Shown here one piece after another: positions 1 through 12,608 of a stretch of 64,000 nt of DNA (position 1 is the stretch's first letter; every line of letters starts with the position of its first letter). The position numbers and the translations under genes are program-made. This DNA is from Sindora glabra. Its lineage: Eukaryota > Streptophyta > Magnoliopsida > Fabales > Fabaceae. The stretch covers positions 55,457,511-55,521,510 of the forward strand of contig CM035235.1 of assembly GCA_020226215.1 (NCBI GenBank), in the 5' to 3' direction. The notes beneath the pieces were generated by a model, which made no database searches, had not been told where the DNA came from, and saw only the letters and a list, made by a program, of their open reading frames with translations.

Positions 1-7
1 CATTGAG

Positions 8-1165
8 TTACATTAGCCTTCTTTCACCAGTTGTCTTCAAATCAAAATTTAATGCCTTAACTGCCCAGTATGCCTTGTGCTCCAATTCAACCGGAAGATG
101 ACATGCCTTGCCATATACCAATTGGTAAGGAGATGTACCAATTGGGGTCTTGAATGCTGTTCTATAAGCCCATAATGCATCATCCAGCTTCTTTGCCCAA
201 TCTTTCCTGTTGGAATTCACTGCCTTCTCTAGAATCCATTTCAACTCTCTATTTGATATCTCCACTTGCCCACTGGTCTGTGGATGATAAGGAGTTGCCA
301 CCTTGTGAGTTACCCCATATTTAGTGAGCACAGATTGAAGTTGTTGATTGCAGAAGTGCTTGCCTCCATCACTGATGATTGCTCTAGGTACTCCAAACCT
401 TGTGAATATATTCTTTCTCAGGAATTTCACAACGACTCCAGAATCATTTGTGAGAGACGCTGCTGCCTCTACCCATTTGGATACATAATCCACAGCCACC
501 AGAATGAATTAGTTGCCAAATGAAGATGGAAAAGGACCCATAAAGTCAATGCCCCATACATCAAATAATTCTACCTCCAGAATGTTAGTCAATGGGGTTT
601 CATGTCTCTGAGAAATGTTTCCTGTTCTCTGACATTTATCACATGTGGCTACATAGGCTTGAGAGTCTTTGAATAGGGTAGGCCAATAGAATCCAGATTG
701 AAGAACTTTAGTAGCAGTTCGATTTGCTCCAAAATGATCACCATATGGGGATGAATGACAATGGGAAAGGATACTAGTCATCTCTTCTTCCGGAACACAT
801 CTCCTTATAATTCTATCTGGGCAATGTTTATACACGAATGGATCTTCCCAGAAGTAATACTTCACATTGGCTAAGAATTTCTTCTTTTGTTGTCCAGAGA
901 GCTTATATGGCATCATCCCACTTGCTAGATAATTAACAAAGTCAGCATACCATGGAGTTGATAATGATCTTATATTAAACAGTTGCTCATCTGGAAAGGA
1001 CTCTTGGATTGGCAGCTCTAGTTCAAGCTTAGGAAGTTCAAATCGAGAAAGGTGATCTGCAATGAGGTTCTTCGTCCCTTTCTTGTCTCTGATCTCCAAA
1101 TCAAATTCTTGTAACAAAAGCACCCATCTGATTAGTCTAGGCTTTGCATTCTTCTTCTCTATCAA
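8..1165 (-). pseudogene. Athila integrase
   Basis: Integrase inserts element cDNA into host DNA. The HHCC zinc-binding module is visible ([12 protein letters not shown], then CDKCQ). The catalytic triad is present in order: D in [10 protein letters not shown] in IISDGGKHF and E in [14 protein letters not shown] at 509-511 interrupts the domain between SSFGN and [12 protein letters not shown], where the family has Gln. The N-terminal part of this stretch (1165 to about 1000) is the end of RNase H. The C-terminus and any downstream Athila-specific frame are outside the window. Confidence 0.9.
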
Positions 1166-2201
1166 GTATTTTATTGCTGAATAGTCCCTTTCTTGTCCAG
1201 ACTATGACTTTGGAGCCAATTAAGTAAGCTCTGAACTTTTCAAAGGAAAATACAACAGCAAGGAGCTCTTTTTCGGTTGTTGCATAATTTATTTGGGCTT
1301 CATTGAGTGTTCGACTGGCATAATAGATTGCATGAAAAATCTTATTCTTTCTCTGGCCCAAGACTGCTCCAACTGCATAGTTACTTGCATCACACATTAT
1401 TTCGAACGAAAAATTCCAATCTGGAGTAACAATGATTGGTGCTGAGATCAAGGCTTTCTTCAAGGTTTGGAATGCTGACATGCAATTCTCATCGAACACA
1501 AATGGAATGTCCTTCTCCAACAGTTTGCATAACAGTTTTGTAATCCTTGAGAAATCCTTAATGAATCACTTGTAAAAACCAGCATGACCCAGAAAACTCC
1601 TGATGCCTTTGATTGTCGCAGGTGGAGATAATTTTTCAATAGTTTCAATTTTTGCTCGATCAACTTCAATCCCATGAATTGAAACTTTGTGTCCCAGCAC
1701 GATACCTTCTTTCACCATGAAGTGGCATTTTTCTCAATTCAGTACAAGGTTGGTCTCCACACAACGTTGTAGCACCTTTTGCAAATTAGCTAGACATAGA
1801 TCAAAAGATTCCCCAAACACTGAGAAATCATCCATGAATACTTCAATAAAATTTTCCACCATATCTGAAAAGATTGCCATCATTGTCCGTTGGAAGGTTG
1901 CAGAAGCATTGCACAATCCAAAGGGCATTTTTCTGAAGGCGAATGTTCCATATGGGCAAGTAAAAGTTGTTTTCTCTTGATCTTCAGGAGCAATCAAAAT
2001 TTGGTTGTAACCAGTGTATCCATCAAGGAAGCAGTAATAAGCTTGTCCCGCCAATTTATCTGGCATTTGATTTAGGAATGGCAAGGGAAAATGATCTTTT
2101 CTGGTAGCTTTGTTAAGCTTCCGATAGTCAATGCAAACTCTCCATCCGGTCACTTTTCTCTGCAGGATTAGCTCATTATTTTCATTTGGAACCACTGTCA
2201 T
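1137..2201 (-). pseudogene. Athila reverse transcriptase and RNase H
   Basis: The first part (2201-1734) has the RT fingers and palm: RVCIDYRKLN, then FAFRKMPFGLCNA, then the catalytic FMDD at about 1838-1827. It stops at 1734-1736 where the family has Trp (VLN then stop, then EKCHF). A frameshift occurs in the connection region (about 1620-1675), and a TGA at 1566-1568 lies between FYK and FIKD where the family has Arg. RNase H begins near 1520 with the first catalytic Asp in CDASNYAVGAVLG (about 1397-1350). A further frameshift near 1165 leads to the end of RNase H and the integrase. Three or more lesions make it inactive. Confidence 0.9.
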
Positions 2202-3804
2202 GCCTCCTTTTTTTTAGTACAACTTGTACAGGGCTCACCCACGGACTATCAAAAATTGGATAGATAATGCTAGCATCTAACCATTTGAGCACTTCTTTAC
2301 GAACTACCTCCTTCATATTTGGATTGAGCCTTCTTTGATGTTCTACACAGGGCTTGCCATTTTCTTCTAGCAGTATTTTATGCATACAAATTGAAAGGCT
2401 TATTCCCTTAATATTTACAATCGACCATCCCAGTGCGGACTTGTGCTGTCTTAACACCCTCAGCAACTTTTCTTCTTCTTCAGCAATTAAATCAGATGAG
2501 ATGATAACTGGTAAAGCTGAATCTTCTTCTAGGAAAGCATACTTTAGATGAGTAGGTAGTGTTTTTAGCTCTAATTTTGGTGGCTTTTCAATTGAAGGAA
2601 CTGGCTTTGGTGGTTTTTCTCCCAAATCTTCGAATGGCCTTTTTATGAAAATTGGTGAATTAGCTTCAAGATAGCTGACTTGTTTTAGAATTTTGGGATC
2701 AGTAGCATGAGATGTGTCCATCATACTGACTACTAAAGGTTGATTAGAGCAAATTTCATCTACTACTTCTTTGGTGTAGCTGCTTACTAAATTAACCTTA
2801 AAACAGGTATCACCTTCATCAGGAAGAGATAGGGCTCTAAAAATGTTAAAGGACACTTGCTTATCTTGAATCTGTAAAGTCAGCTTTCCCTTCTGTACAT
2901 CAATTAAAGCTCGTCCAGTTGCAAGAAATGGTCTCCCAAGAATAATAGGGATTTCTTGATCCTCTTCCATGTCAAGCACTATGAAATTTGCTTGGAAGAT
3001 GAACTTATCAACTTTTACTAGCACATCTTCAAGGACTCCACGTGGATGCTTTATTGAACGATCTGCTAACTGCAGTAACACGGTAGTTGGTTTCACTTCT
3101 CCCAATCCCAGCTTCTTGTAGACGGATAATGGCATCAAATTCACACTTGCACCAAGGTCACATAAGGCTTTTTCGAATTCACACTCTCCAATGGTACAGG
3201 GTATGCAGCAACTCCCAGGATCTTTAAGCTTTGGTGGTAACTTCTTTTGGAGAATTGCACTACACTCTTCAGTTAAAGCTACTGTTTCAAAATCCTCCAG
3301 TTTACGTTTCTTTGATAAAATCTCCTTCATAAATTTTGCATAACTGGGCATTTGAGCTAAAGTTTCAGCAAATGGGATGTTGATATGCAACTTCTTAAAC
3401 ACCTCCAGAAACTTGCTAAACTGCTTGTCTAGCTTAGCTTTCACCAATCTTTGAGGAAATGGAACTGGTGGAACATATGGTGGAGGATTATCTGGAAAAG
3501 TCATTCTTCCTGGAATCACCTCATCTTCTTTCTGAGCTTCTTCATTTTTCTTCCTTGATTCTGACTCATTTAACTGCTTCCCACTCCTTAATGAGACAGC
3601 CTTTACGTGTTCTCTAGGATTTCTTTCAGTGTTACTGGGTAAAGTGCCTGGTTGTTTGGAATTCAGCATACTTGCAATTTGGCCCATTTGCACCTCCAGA
3701 TTTTTTATTGAAGTTGCTTGACTTTGCATGGTTACTTCTTGATTCTTGAGTGTAGCTTCTGTTCTAGCCATGAATTGGGAAGTATTCATAGTTAATTGAG
3801 CCAA
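2182..3804 (-). pseudogene. Athila gag C-terminus, aspartic protease and start of reverse transcriptase
   Basis: An open stretch of 540 codons. Residues 70-76 carry the LRSGK linker motif typical of Athila polyproteins. The protease active site is DLGAS at residues 216-220 (about 3159-3145), and the flap-distal ILGRPFL follows at 288-294. From about residue 490 the first block of reverse transcriptase begins (RRLNP, then SPWVSPVQVV). The frame is lost next to a run of eight T (2208-2215), and RT continues in another frame, so a homopolymer indel probably split the polyprotein. The family normally encodes gag-pol as one long frame. Confidence 0.88.
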
Positions 3805-3840
3805 TGCTTCTTCTAAATTCGCCTTTGGTTGTGGTGGTGA

Positions 3841-4866
3841 TTGCTAAATTTGCTGTTGATAATTCCCTTGAGGTTTGAACACATTCTGATTATTCCTCCA
3901 CCCTAAATTAGGGTGGTTTCTCCATCCTGGATTGTATGTGTTTGAGAAAGGATCATTTTGATGATTTTGATTCCCCACATAGTTGGCTTGTTCAGGTTAA
4001 GAAGGAATGAATGGATTTCCTTCTTGACATTGTGTGCTCATGTGAGGACCTCCACATAAATCACAAGCATCTGCAGGAGTTCTGATTGCATTTGCTTGAG
4101 CTGTTAATGAACTCACTTGCTTGGATATAGAGGCAACTTGAGAAGACAAAGTGGTTAGAATGTCTAGCTCATGGACTCCAAGTGCTTTCTTTAAAGTATT
4201 GCGTTCAGAAGGCCATTGGTAAGCATTTGCTGCCATCTCTTCCAGCAACTCCATAGCAGCTTCTATGCTTTTTCCCATTAATGATCCTCCAGCTGCAGCA
4301 TCTACAAGTGTTCTGGTAGCATTAGACAATCCATTATAAAAAGTCTGTAATTGCAGCCAATGTAGTAACCCATGATGAGGACATCTTCTTAGCAGCTCTT
4401 TGTATCTTTCTCATGCTTCATAAAGGCTTTCCATGTCATGCTGGGTGAATGAAGCAATCTCATTTCTCATCTTTGCAGTTTTTGCTGGAGGAAAGAATTT
4501 TGCTAGGAATTTTTGTGCTAATATGTTCCATGTAGTGATGCTCCCCACTGGTAAAGAGTGTAACCAGCTTTTAGCTTTATCCCTAAGTGAGAAAGGGAAG
4601 AGTCGCAACCTTATAGTATCATCAGAAACGCCATTATGCTTGAATGTACCACAAATTTCCAGAAAGCTGGCTATATGTGCATTCGGATCTTCTACTGGAG
4701 AACCTCCAAACTGATTTGCTTGCATCATTTAAATTATGGCTGGCTTGATCTCAAAGTTGTTGGCTGGTATAGGCGGTCTCCTGATCCCAGAAATGGTATC
4801 TATGACTGTTGGTGTGGCATAGTCACGGAGTGCTTTGGTGTCTGGTTCTTCTCTCAAATCTGCCAT
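3841..4866 (-). pseudogene. Athila gag, broken
   Basis: Gag builds the virus-like particle that packages element RNA. The likely ATG is at 4866, 218 bases downstream of the primer site. The frame continues through a gag core at 4728-4411 (NEIASF and ESLYEA near its end) and a zinc knuckle of form CX2CX3HX4C (CDLCGGPHMSTQC) near 4070-4030. In-frame stops lie at 4729-4731 (TAA), 4411-4413 (TGA), 3997-3999 (TAA) and 3844-3846 (TAG). Each can be explained by one C-to-T or G-to-A change in a Gln or Trp codon. Not translatable as it stands. Confidence 0.85.
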
Positions 4867-5083
4867 TGCTTCACCTTGATCTACAGTTGACTGCTTCTAT
4901 ATCTTTTGATTCCTTCGACAAGTTTTCTCGATCTCAAAATCAAATAGCAGTGGCTCAGCAACTTTCGATCTGGTCATACACTAGGACAAACCTAAAAAAA
5001 GAAAAGAAACACCAAAGAAAAAAATGTAAAATAAAAATTAAATTAGGATTAAGATTACTTGGTATTGATATTAATGATAACAA

Positions 5084-5101
5084 TCCCCGGCAACGGCGCC
5101 A
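5084..5101 (-). other. Primer binding site, tRNA-Asp
   Basis: The + strand here reads tccccggcaacggcgcca, the 3' end of plant tRNA-Asp including the CCA tail. On the element's strand it is the complement, as required for priming minus-strand cDNA synthesis. It lies 6 bases inside the LTR edge. tRNA-Asp priming is typical of Athila elements. Confidence 0.93.
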
Positions 5102-5107
5102 AAAACT

Positions 5108-6672
5108 TGTTACGTGTAAAATGATTTATCAATTAGCGCAAGTGCACACTGTCGTAAACAAGTAATAAAATGATAAGAAAGTATCGTTCCTACGAGGATT
5201 GTTTCACTAAGTACCAAAATTAATAATCCTAATACTATTTGACAAATCGATTAGTTGGAATTGAAGCGAGTAAATAAAGATTGATGCAAAAATATTTAAA
5301 ATAAAAATGAATGCAATTGGAGTAAAGATGAATATGAATAAAAGACCTAGGGATCAGACTTCACTTAACAATTTCGGATTGAATCATCTATCTACACTAA
5401 TCCAATTTTAACTTCCTTAATTGATAGTCTTGTTTTCCTAAATTAATCACTAGCCTCTTCCAAGGTCAAGTAATTTTATAACTAATTGCTAATTCACTAT
5501 ATTCCTATGTGAATTACAACAACTAATCATGCATTAGGATTTATGGAACTCATTAAGACTACATAAACCATATGAATATATTCCTATTTCATATGCAATT
5601 TACGATTTTAATTATAGGTTCCATACACATGTATCTCCTTCCGGTCTCAACACACATATTGAGTTCATTCAAAAGGTGGTCAATCAATTGAAAGCATTAA
5701 GAACAATAATTAAAACTCAATCTAGGAAATAAAATTGAAATTAGTTTCAATAGATTAGAATTCAATCCATTATTATCAAGTTACGTCATCACCCTAGGAA
5801 GATGAAAAATTAGAACATAATGAAATTAAAAACAAACTCAAAATAAAATAGAAACATCATCACATTCATGATACAAACACAAGATTATAATTACAAATGC
5901 ATGAGAATAGAAATACTATCCATCCATTAGGAGGTAAAACCTTCCATGTAGGAGGAAATCCTAGCCTTCCATGTAGGAGGCAAACAAGAACTAAAAATGC
6001 ATGAACTAAACTACTATCTAAGATGCATGAATCAATGAATGCTGCAAATGCTCTCTACTTCTACCTATTTATAGATGAATGAATCAGTTGCAAGTCATAA
6101 ATCTTGACCATTAGCTACCAATCACATTCTTTAGCTACCACTCATGGTCTTTAACTACCCTTCTTGATTTTTGCAGCAACAATTCTTCTGACTTGTTGGT
6201 AATTTTTCACCATGAGAATGGCAGATTTACATCTTCCTGTCAACATAGGAGTTGTAGAGATGGATCTTAAATTTCAAATTCCGCAAAGAATTCCTAATTT
6301 TGACATTTCTATCCTAAGTTATGATCAGATTAGTAACCAAAGGTCAGATTCCGTCAAAACCATTGTTTCATCTTCCAAGCAGAATTTAAGATCCTTAGAT
6401 TCCGAACTGGGCTTTTCTTTAAACATGAAAGTTGCAGGGTTTTTTCTTAGCTTTATAACCATATAAAGAACAACCCAATCCAACATCTAGAACTCCAGAT
6501 ATATCATAAAACCTGAAACAGGGTCAGAATACATCATTATCCAAAAGATTTGATTTCATTTCAAATTCAAGACTCATTCACAAAATGCAACTAAATTTAT
6601 TAAATTAAACAAGATAACATCCAAAAATGCATCATACAAGGGAAAATAAACATGTAAATATTTTACGTATCA
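5108..6672 (-). repeat. 5' LTR of the Athila element
   Basis: About 1.57 kb, TG at 5108 and CA at 6671-6672, with imperfect inverted ends: tgttacgtgtaaaat at the inner edge and a match to attttacgtatca at the outer edge. The inner edge is 6 bases from the tRNA-Asp primer site. No coding sequence is seen inside; an 84-codon reading frame at 6212-6466 has no recognisable domain. The partner LTR is outside the window, so the outer boundary rests on the TG/CA ends and on Copia sequence resuming at 6673. Confidence 0.8.
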
Positions 6673-6689
6673 AACACCTAATAAGTCTC

Positions 6690-7291
6690 AGGACAAGAAA
6701 GGCCAAGGTAGTAATCAGACAAGAGGGGTAAGTGGTCCTAAAGCTGTCATTAAGAAAGAAAATAAATATTTTTTCTATGAAAAGAAAGGTCATAAGAAAT
6801 TCGAGTGTCACAAATACAAATCTTGGTTAGAGAAAAAAGGTAAGCAAGAAGGTAAACCACTAGCTTTCGTTTGTTTTGAATCCTATTTTATTAGTGCACC
6901 ATTAAACTCATGGTGGCTTGATAGTTGTGCAACTGTTCACATTACTGTTACTTTGCAGGGGTTCAAAAGCAAACGGAAGCCAAGTGAGAAAGAGGCCAAG
7001 CTTAGAGTTAGAAATAATGCTGAAGTAGAAGTTTGTTTTATTGGAACAATAGGTTTAAATTTGGAGTCTGGTTTTGAACTTATTTTGGAAAATATTTTTT
7101 ATGTGCCCTCCTTTAGGAGAAATTTAATTTCAGTTTCTGTTTTGGATAAACATGGTTATCATTTTATCATCAAGAATAGAAAAGTTGATTTATTTTTAAA
7201 TTATAAAATTATAGGTGAATTTAAGCTTGATGATAGTTTATATAGATTGTGCTTGGCCCAAAACAATGAATACAGTACTACTAAATGTTGA
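6690..7291 (+). pseudogene. Copia A gag C-terminus and protease
   Basis: Around 6763-6830 the frame reads like a Copia zinc knuckle, but the first two cysteines are replaced (FFYEKKGHKKFEC in place of a CX2CX4HX4C knuckle), so zinc binding is unlikely. The protease follows at about 6910: WWLDSCATVH in place of the usual DSGAT, with Gly changed to Cys at the active site, then IFYVPSFRRNLISV, a conserved block between protease and integrase. The frame ends at 7289-7291 and the integrase continues in an overlapping frame, so a small indel lies near 7215-7290. Confidence 0.8.
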
Positions 7292-8293
7292 AAATATAGT
7301 GTCTAAGAGAACTTTAGTTAGTGAAAAGTCTTTCTTATTATGGCATAAAAGATTAGGCCACATCTCAAATGAGAGAATTAATAGATTAATAAAAGATGGT
7401 TCTTTACCTTCTCTTAAATTTGAAAATTTAGAAACATGTGTTGATTGTATAAGGGGTAAGTTAACTAAGACGAAAAATAAAGGTGCCACTCGAAGTTCTG
7501 ACCTTTTAGAAATTGTGCATACTGATATTAGAGGACCACTTACTCCTACTTTATGTGGTAATAAATATTTTGTTACCTTTATTGATGATTTTTCTCGTTA
7601 TGGTTATCTTTACTTAATTAAGGAGAAGTCTTATGCTTTTGAAAAATTTAAATTTTTAAAATAGAGGTAGAGAAACAATTGGGAAAAGTCATCAAAATTG
7701 TTAGGTCTGATCGAGGTGGTGAATATTATGGTAGACATGGCACAACTGGACAGCATATGGGACCATTTTCCAAATACTTACAAGAGAATGGGATAATTGC
7801 CCAATATACTATGCCTGGTAGTCCTGAGCAAAATGGTGTGGCCGAAAAATGAAATTGCACTCTTAAAGATATGATGAGGAGCATGATGAGTAGAACCAAT
7901 CTTCTTGAATCTCTTTGGGGTGAAGCCATGAAATGTGCATTATATATATTGAATAGAGTGCCCAGCAAATCTGTAGCTAAAACACCTTTTGAACTATGGG
8001 CCAAAAGGAAACCTAGCTTGAATCACTTTCGAGTTTGGGGATGTCCTGCAGAAGTTAGAATTTATAATCCTTTTGAAAAGAAAACTGAACCTCGATCTAC
8101 TCGTTACTACTTCATAGGGTACCCAGATCATTCCAAAGGGTATAAATTCTATTGTCCTGAACGTGGAGCAAAAAATGTGGAGTCACAGGTGGCAAAATTC
8201 TTGGAATGGGATACTGCAGATAGAAGCATCATAGAAGTTGTCAATGATGATGAACCTGTAAAATATGTCACTTTCCCTTTACCAAACCCATAA
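7215..8293 (+). pseudogene. Copia A GAG-pre-integrase and integrase
   Basis: The zinc module is WHKRLGH then CVDC (H44, H49, C75, C78 counted from 7215), followed by the first catalytic Asp in HTDIRGPL. The second Asp is in VRSDRGGEY near 7709-7735, after a frameshift at about 7664. The catalytic Glu region GVAEK is followed by a TGA at 7850-7852 where the family has Arg. Downstream, ILNRVPSK and FRVWGCPA are the usual C-terminal integrase blocks of Copia elements. Confidence 0.88.
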
Positions 8294-8332
8294 AATCTTG
8301 CAGTACCAGTAGATATTGGAAGAGGAGAAAAT

Positions 8333-10111
8333 GTGCAGCAGAATACAGATCCTCTCCCTCTTGCTCATCCTCCTAATCAAATTCCCGATCCTGTTGATGT
8401 AATTCAAGCTCAAGAGAATGATGTTGAGGTGCCTTTGAGAAGATTTACTAGACAAAGAAGATCTGCAATCTCTAATGATTACTTAGTTTTCCTTGGAGAG
8501 AGTGACTATGATATTAGTCATGTTGTTGATCCTGTGACTTACAAAGATGCAATAACTAGTGCACAGTCTGATATATGGGTGGATGCAATGAAAGATGAAA
8601 TAAATTCTATGGCTCACAATGTTGTTTAGGAACTTGTTGAGCTTCCAAATGGATGCAAACCTATTGGATGTAAATAGGTGTACAAAACCAAGAAAGACTT
8701 TAAAGGAAATGTTGAAAGGTTTAAAGCTAGATTGGTGGCAAAAGGATTCACTCAGAAAGAAGGAGTGGACTATAATGAGACCTTTTCACCAGTCTCATCT
8801 AAAGATTCCTTTAGAATCATCATGGCCTTAGTAGCACACTATGACTTAGAGCTTCATCAAATGGATGTGAAGACAGCCTTCTTTAATGGGGATTTGAGAG
8901 AAGAAGTTTATATGGTACAGTCAGAGGGTTTTCAAGAACTTGGAAAAGAACATTTAGTGTGTCGGCTTAAAAAGTCTATTTATGGACTTAAACAAGCTTC
9001 AAGGCAATGATATTTTAAATTTGATGAGGTGATCACTTCCATGGATTTTGAGGAAAATAAAGTTAATCAGTGTATATACCTTAAGATCAGTGGGAGTAAG
9101 TACATTTTTCTTGTCCTCTATGTGGATGATATTCTATTAGCCAGTAATGATAATGGATTGTTGCATGAGACTAAACAATCATTATCCAAGATTTTTGATA
9201 TGAAAGATCTTAGGAATGCTTCATTTGTTCTTGGGATAGAGATTCATAGAGATCGATCTAGAGGTTTGTTGGGACTTTCACAAAGGTCTTACATTGATCA
9301 TGTGCTCACTAGATTTAATATGCAGAATTGTAAGGGTGGGGATGCACTTGTTATAAAAGGTGATAAATTCAACCTTAGTCAATGTCCCAAGAATGATTTA
9401 GAAAGAGAATCTATGAAGAATATACCTTATTCTAGTGCAGTGGGGAGTCTTATGTATGCACAAGTCTGCACTAGGACTAACATTGCATTTGCAGTGGGAG
9501 TTCTTGGTAGATATCTTTCTAACCCTGGTATGGATCATTGGGTTGCTGTTAAGAAAGTATTAAAGTACTTACAAAAGATAAAAGATTTCATGCTGATTTA
9601 TAAAAAAGTTGACAATCTTGAGATTGTTGGATACACAGATTCTGACTTTGCTGGCTCTCAGGATGATATGAAATCCACTTCAGGATACATTTTTACATTA
9701 GTTGGAGGAGCTGTATCTTGGAAGAGTGTAAAACAAACACTCTTAGCTTCTTCTACTATGCAAGCTGAGTTTGTTGCATGTTATGGAGCAGCTTCGCAAG
9801 CCATTTGGCTAAAGAATCTTATCTCTGGTCTTCGCATAATTGATTCCATCTCTAATCCACTAAGAATTTATTGTGATAACAAATTTGCTGTGTTGTTTTC
9901 CAAAAACAAGAAAACTACATGTGGGTCTAAGCATTTGGAAATAAAGTACCTTAAGGTTAGAGATTTTGTGAAAAATGGTGATATTACTGTAGAGCATATT
10001 GATACAAATAACATGATTGCTGATCCTCTGACTAAAGGATTAAGACTTGTAGTTTTTAGCAAATATGTTGAGAGTATGAGTGTCTTAAGGTCTTTTGATG
10101 TATTTTATTAG
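8333..10111 (+). pseudogene. Copia A reverse transcriptase and RNase H
   Basis: RT blocks run from about 8678 (KARLVAKGF, then ETFSPV, then MDVKTAFFNGDL) to the catalytic YVDD at 9119-9130. RNase H follows with GYTDSDFAG, STSGY and ends near 10050 (ADPLTKGL). Stops at 8627-8629, 8675-8677 and 9008-9010 each replace a Trp codon of the family (TGG to TAG or TGA). Otherwise the last 360 codons are open, so this end of the element decayed mainly by point change. Confidence 0.92.
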
Positions 10112-10754
10112 TGGGAGCATATTTCTTGTGTTTGATACTCTCATGTTATAATTTGTCATGTTAGACACTCTTTTTATAAGATTTTAATTTCATTGATGAT
10201 CATCATAAAGTAGATAATCTATGCTATTATATATTCTTACTTGAACATATACTTATAAGTATTGAAATCTTGCTTCTTAAGACTGGTGTCTGTCTTAAAT
10301 ATGACTTTGATGTCAAGAAAGTATATCTTATGGAATGACACCATTGAATGATCTCGAGAATATGAATGAGACATACATATAGTAAATAGATTTCTCATCA
10401 AGTTTAGAGAAATCATGGAGGACTAATAATGAAAATAGCACATTTGATCACATTTAATGCTATTTTCTTACTACACAGCCACAATAAAATCCATTGTCGA
10501 TAAAGTCACTAGCACTTGTAAACATAAATTGGTCTTATGTCAATAAGGGGCATAAAGGCCGCTATGATTCAGTGTTAGTTGACTATATTAGATAGAATTG
10601 TTGTGATGTTATCTCAGAGGGCTAAATTATTTTTTCTTTTTTAATTGTGGCCACATAAAAGTTTTTTTAATCAGTCTGGAGTCTTGTTTTTCAAAATGTA
10701 TTTTGTTAAAACTCTAATAAAAAAAACCCAATTAATATTGCTCAAGTGGGAGAA
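10112..10754 (+). other. Copia A 3' untranslated region with polypurine tract
   Basis: No open frame of note. It ends in aagtgggagaa (about 10744-10754), the polypurine tract that primes plus-strand synthesis, directly before the 3' LTR. A similar purine run, agtgggagc, lies right after the pol stop near 10110. Confidence 0.75.
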
Positions 10755-11214
10755 TGTTAGAATTTTTCATAAAGTGAGCTGCTATTAATTGGTAATTTGT
10801 GATTTAATAAAAACTGACTGATTAAATATTTAGCCCAATTGTGAGACATGCATGAGACCCATTTAAAATTGTGATCTTAAAGATATGGGCTTAGCACATC
10901 TACATAGTTTTGTGTGGTTTGGCGGTTGTGTAAGCCCAAAAACTTAGTAATCCTTTTATGGGGAGGATTGTTAGGATTATAAATAAGGATTAAGGCTAGG
11001 TCTCCTCTACACTTCTCATACACACGGTTTCTACCTATTGAGAGCCGCCACCAAAGAGAAGAGCGAAGAGGAAGATCTAGTTGAGTAGAATTCATTAGCT
11101 TCCGCTGAATTCGATCATGGCTGCAAATCCATCAGGTAAGTAAATTCTAATTTCATATTTATGGTGTTCTAATTATCATACATGATATCCTATAATAAAT
11201 TTAAAATTCTTACG
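10755..11214 (+). repeat. 3' LTR of Copia A
   Basis: Starts TGTTAGAATTTT immediately after the polypurine tract and ends near 11214 in AAAATTCTTACG, an imperfect inverted match with the terminal CA apparently changed to CG. Length about 460 bp. It contains a TATA-like ttataaataa near 10977-10986 and ends only 135 bp from the stop codon of the RIC1-like pseudogene. The 5' LTR is not in the window, so the right edge is by terminal-repeat logic only. Confidence 0.72.
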
Positions 11215-12588
11215 CGTTGACATCATGACTCGCTAAAATTTACGAGTTAGTTTTCTTACTTGTCAAAATGCAGGAGGCAAGAATACTAAGATTATTAGTG
11301 CTACAGTAGGACATGTTTTCTCAGAGCAGGTTGCTTCAGATATGTACCACTACACAAAAATCCGAATGTAGCTTCTAATTTGCTTTCGTATTTCCTCCAT
11401 ATTGTTTTCCTCTGTATTTGCAACAGATGCAAGTTTCTCTTCCAGCTGTTCCAGCAAATCATGATATTCAGCAAATGGTGAGTGTGACTGTAGAATATAG
11501 ATAACAGAAAGCAACCAGAGATTTTGCCTAATGAGTATGGAAATATCGCCAATATTACAATTATGCCAAATAAAATCTAGACAGACCTGGAGTGTGGTGC
11601 TGTATGCTTTCCACAGTCGGAGATTGTGTTGGAATAGATCAAAAAGAACCTGCAAATCCCACCCGAAGAAACACTGGTCAGAGAATATGGTAAAAGAACC
11701 ATGAGGGACATAAATATGTAAAGAGCTCTCTCCTAGAAAACAATTTTTTCCCTTTCACCAAAACTGACAATATAATATTTTCATATTCAACATAGGCTCC
11801 TTTTCTTTTGCCAGAAAATATTTTTTATAGAAAAATCTCGTTTGCTTGTACACAAGAAAAGAACTTCACTTGTATACCTTGTGGTTAACAAAATACTGCA
11901 TGGTATCATGGAAGTGGACAATGTTTTCTGACACAATTTCCATATGTAACATTGAACAAATAGAATATTTTCTATTATCTTAATCTTTTATAACTATGAA
12001 TACAAGAAAAAAGGATTTTTCCTTTTTAAGGAAAATATGTTCCGTAAAAACAGAGTCATAGAAATGCTAAACTCGGCTAGACTATTCACTTTGAGAGCAT
12101 GGTACAATGGGATTCAAGCAATTGGTGCTAGGAATGGAAGACGAAAGAAGTAAGTGCCACAAATGCTGATAAAAATCATGTGAGCTATTTTGAATTTCAA
12201 TGTTCACCGTTAAATTAAACCAAACTATATACCTCAGAACGTCTTAAGAGTGTGGCCAGAACAACTATCCATTCTTTGAACTTGACAGAGCACATATGAG
12301 CCAAAAGAAAGTCTGCATCCAATCGGCTCTGTAATGTTTCCATTTGAAGCTGACAACAAAAATTAGTGTTCATTAGGGAGAGGGGGAAAGGAGGGAAAAA
12401 AATTGCAGAAAATAAAAAGTAGAGAAGCTTTGAGCATTATCCAAATTACATCAGACTTCGCAAGTTTTTTATAGAGAACATTATTAAAAGAAGGAACAAG
12501 ATTACATGAGAAAGGATAAGTAGTCCTGAAAAGAAATGGAGAAAATAAATACAAAACAAAAAATGCTGAAATCTAGCTACTGGATAGG

Positions 12589-12608
12589 GAGAGAGAGAGA
12601 GAGAGAGA
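12589..12608. repeat. (GA)n microsatellite
   Basis: Ten GA units in a row inside a RIC1-like intron. It creates runs of Ser-Leu in short minus-strand frames that are not genes. Confidence 0.95.

Larger units (their letters stand above)
1..6672 (-). mobile_element. Athila-lineage Ty3/gypsy LTR retrotransposon, partial
   Basis: Read on the minus strand the order is 5' LTR, tRNA-Asp primer site, gag, protease, reverse transcriptase, RNase H, integrase. This order is that of Ty3/gypsy elements. The tRNA-Asp primer site, the DLGAS protease, the LRSGK motif before it and the FMDDFSVFG polymerase box point to the Athila lineage. The 3' end and 3' LTR lie beyond the left edge. The coding region has several stops and at least two frameshifts, so the copy is dead. 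Copia gag sequence resumes immediately outside the LTR at 6673, so the element was apparently inserted into a Copia element. Confidence 0.92.
6673..11214 (+). mobile_element. Copia LTR retrotransposon (copy A), right-hand part
   Basis: Order on the + strand: gag zinc knuckle region, protease, integrase, reverse transcriptase, RNase H, polypurine tract, 3' LTR. Integrase before RT is diagnostic of Ty1/copia. The 5' LTR and most of gag are missing because the Athila element interrupts it at 6672/6673; they should lie left of the window. The bases aacac (6673-6677) would be the right-hand target duplication of that insertion. At least four stops and a frameshift inactivate pol. Copia lineage not assigned. 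Confidence 0.9.
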
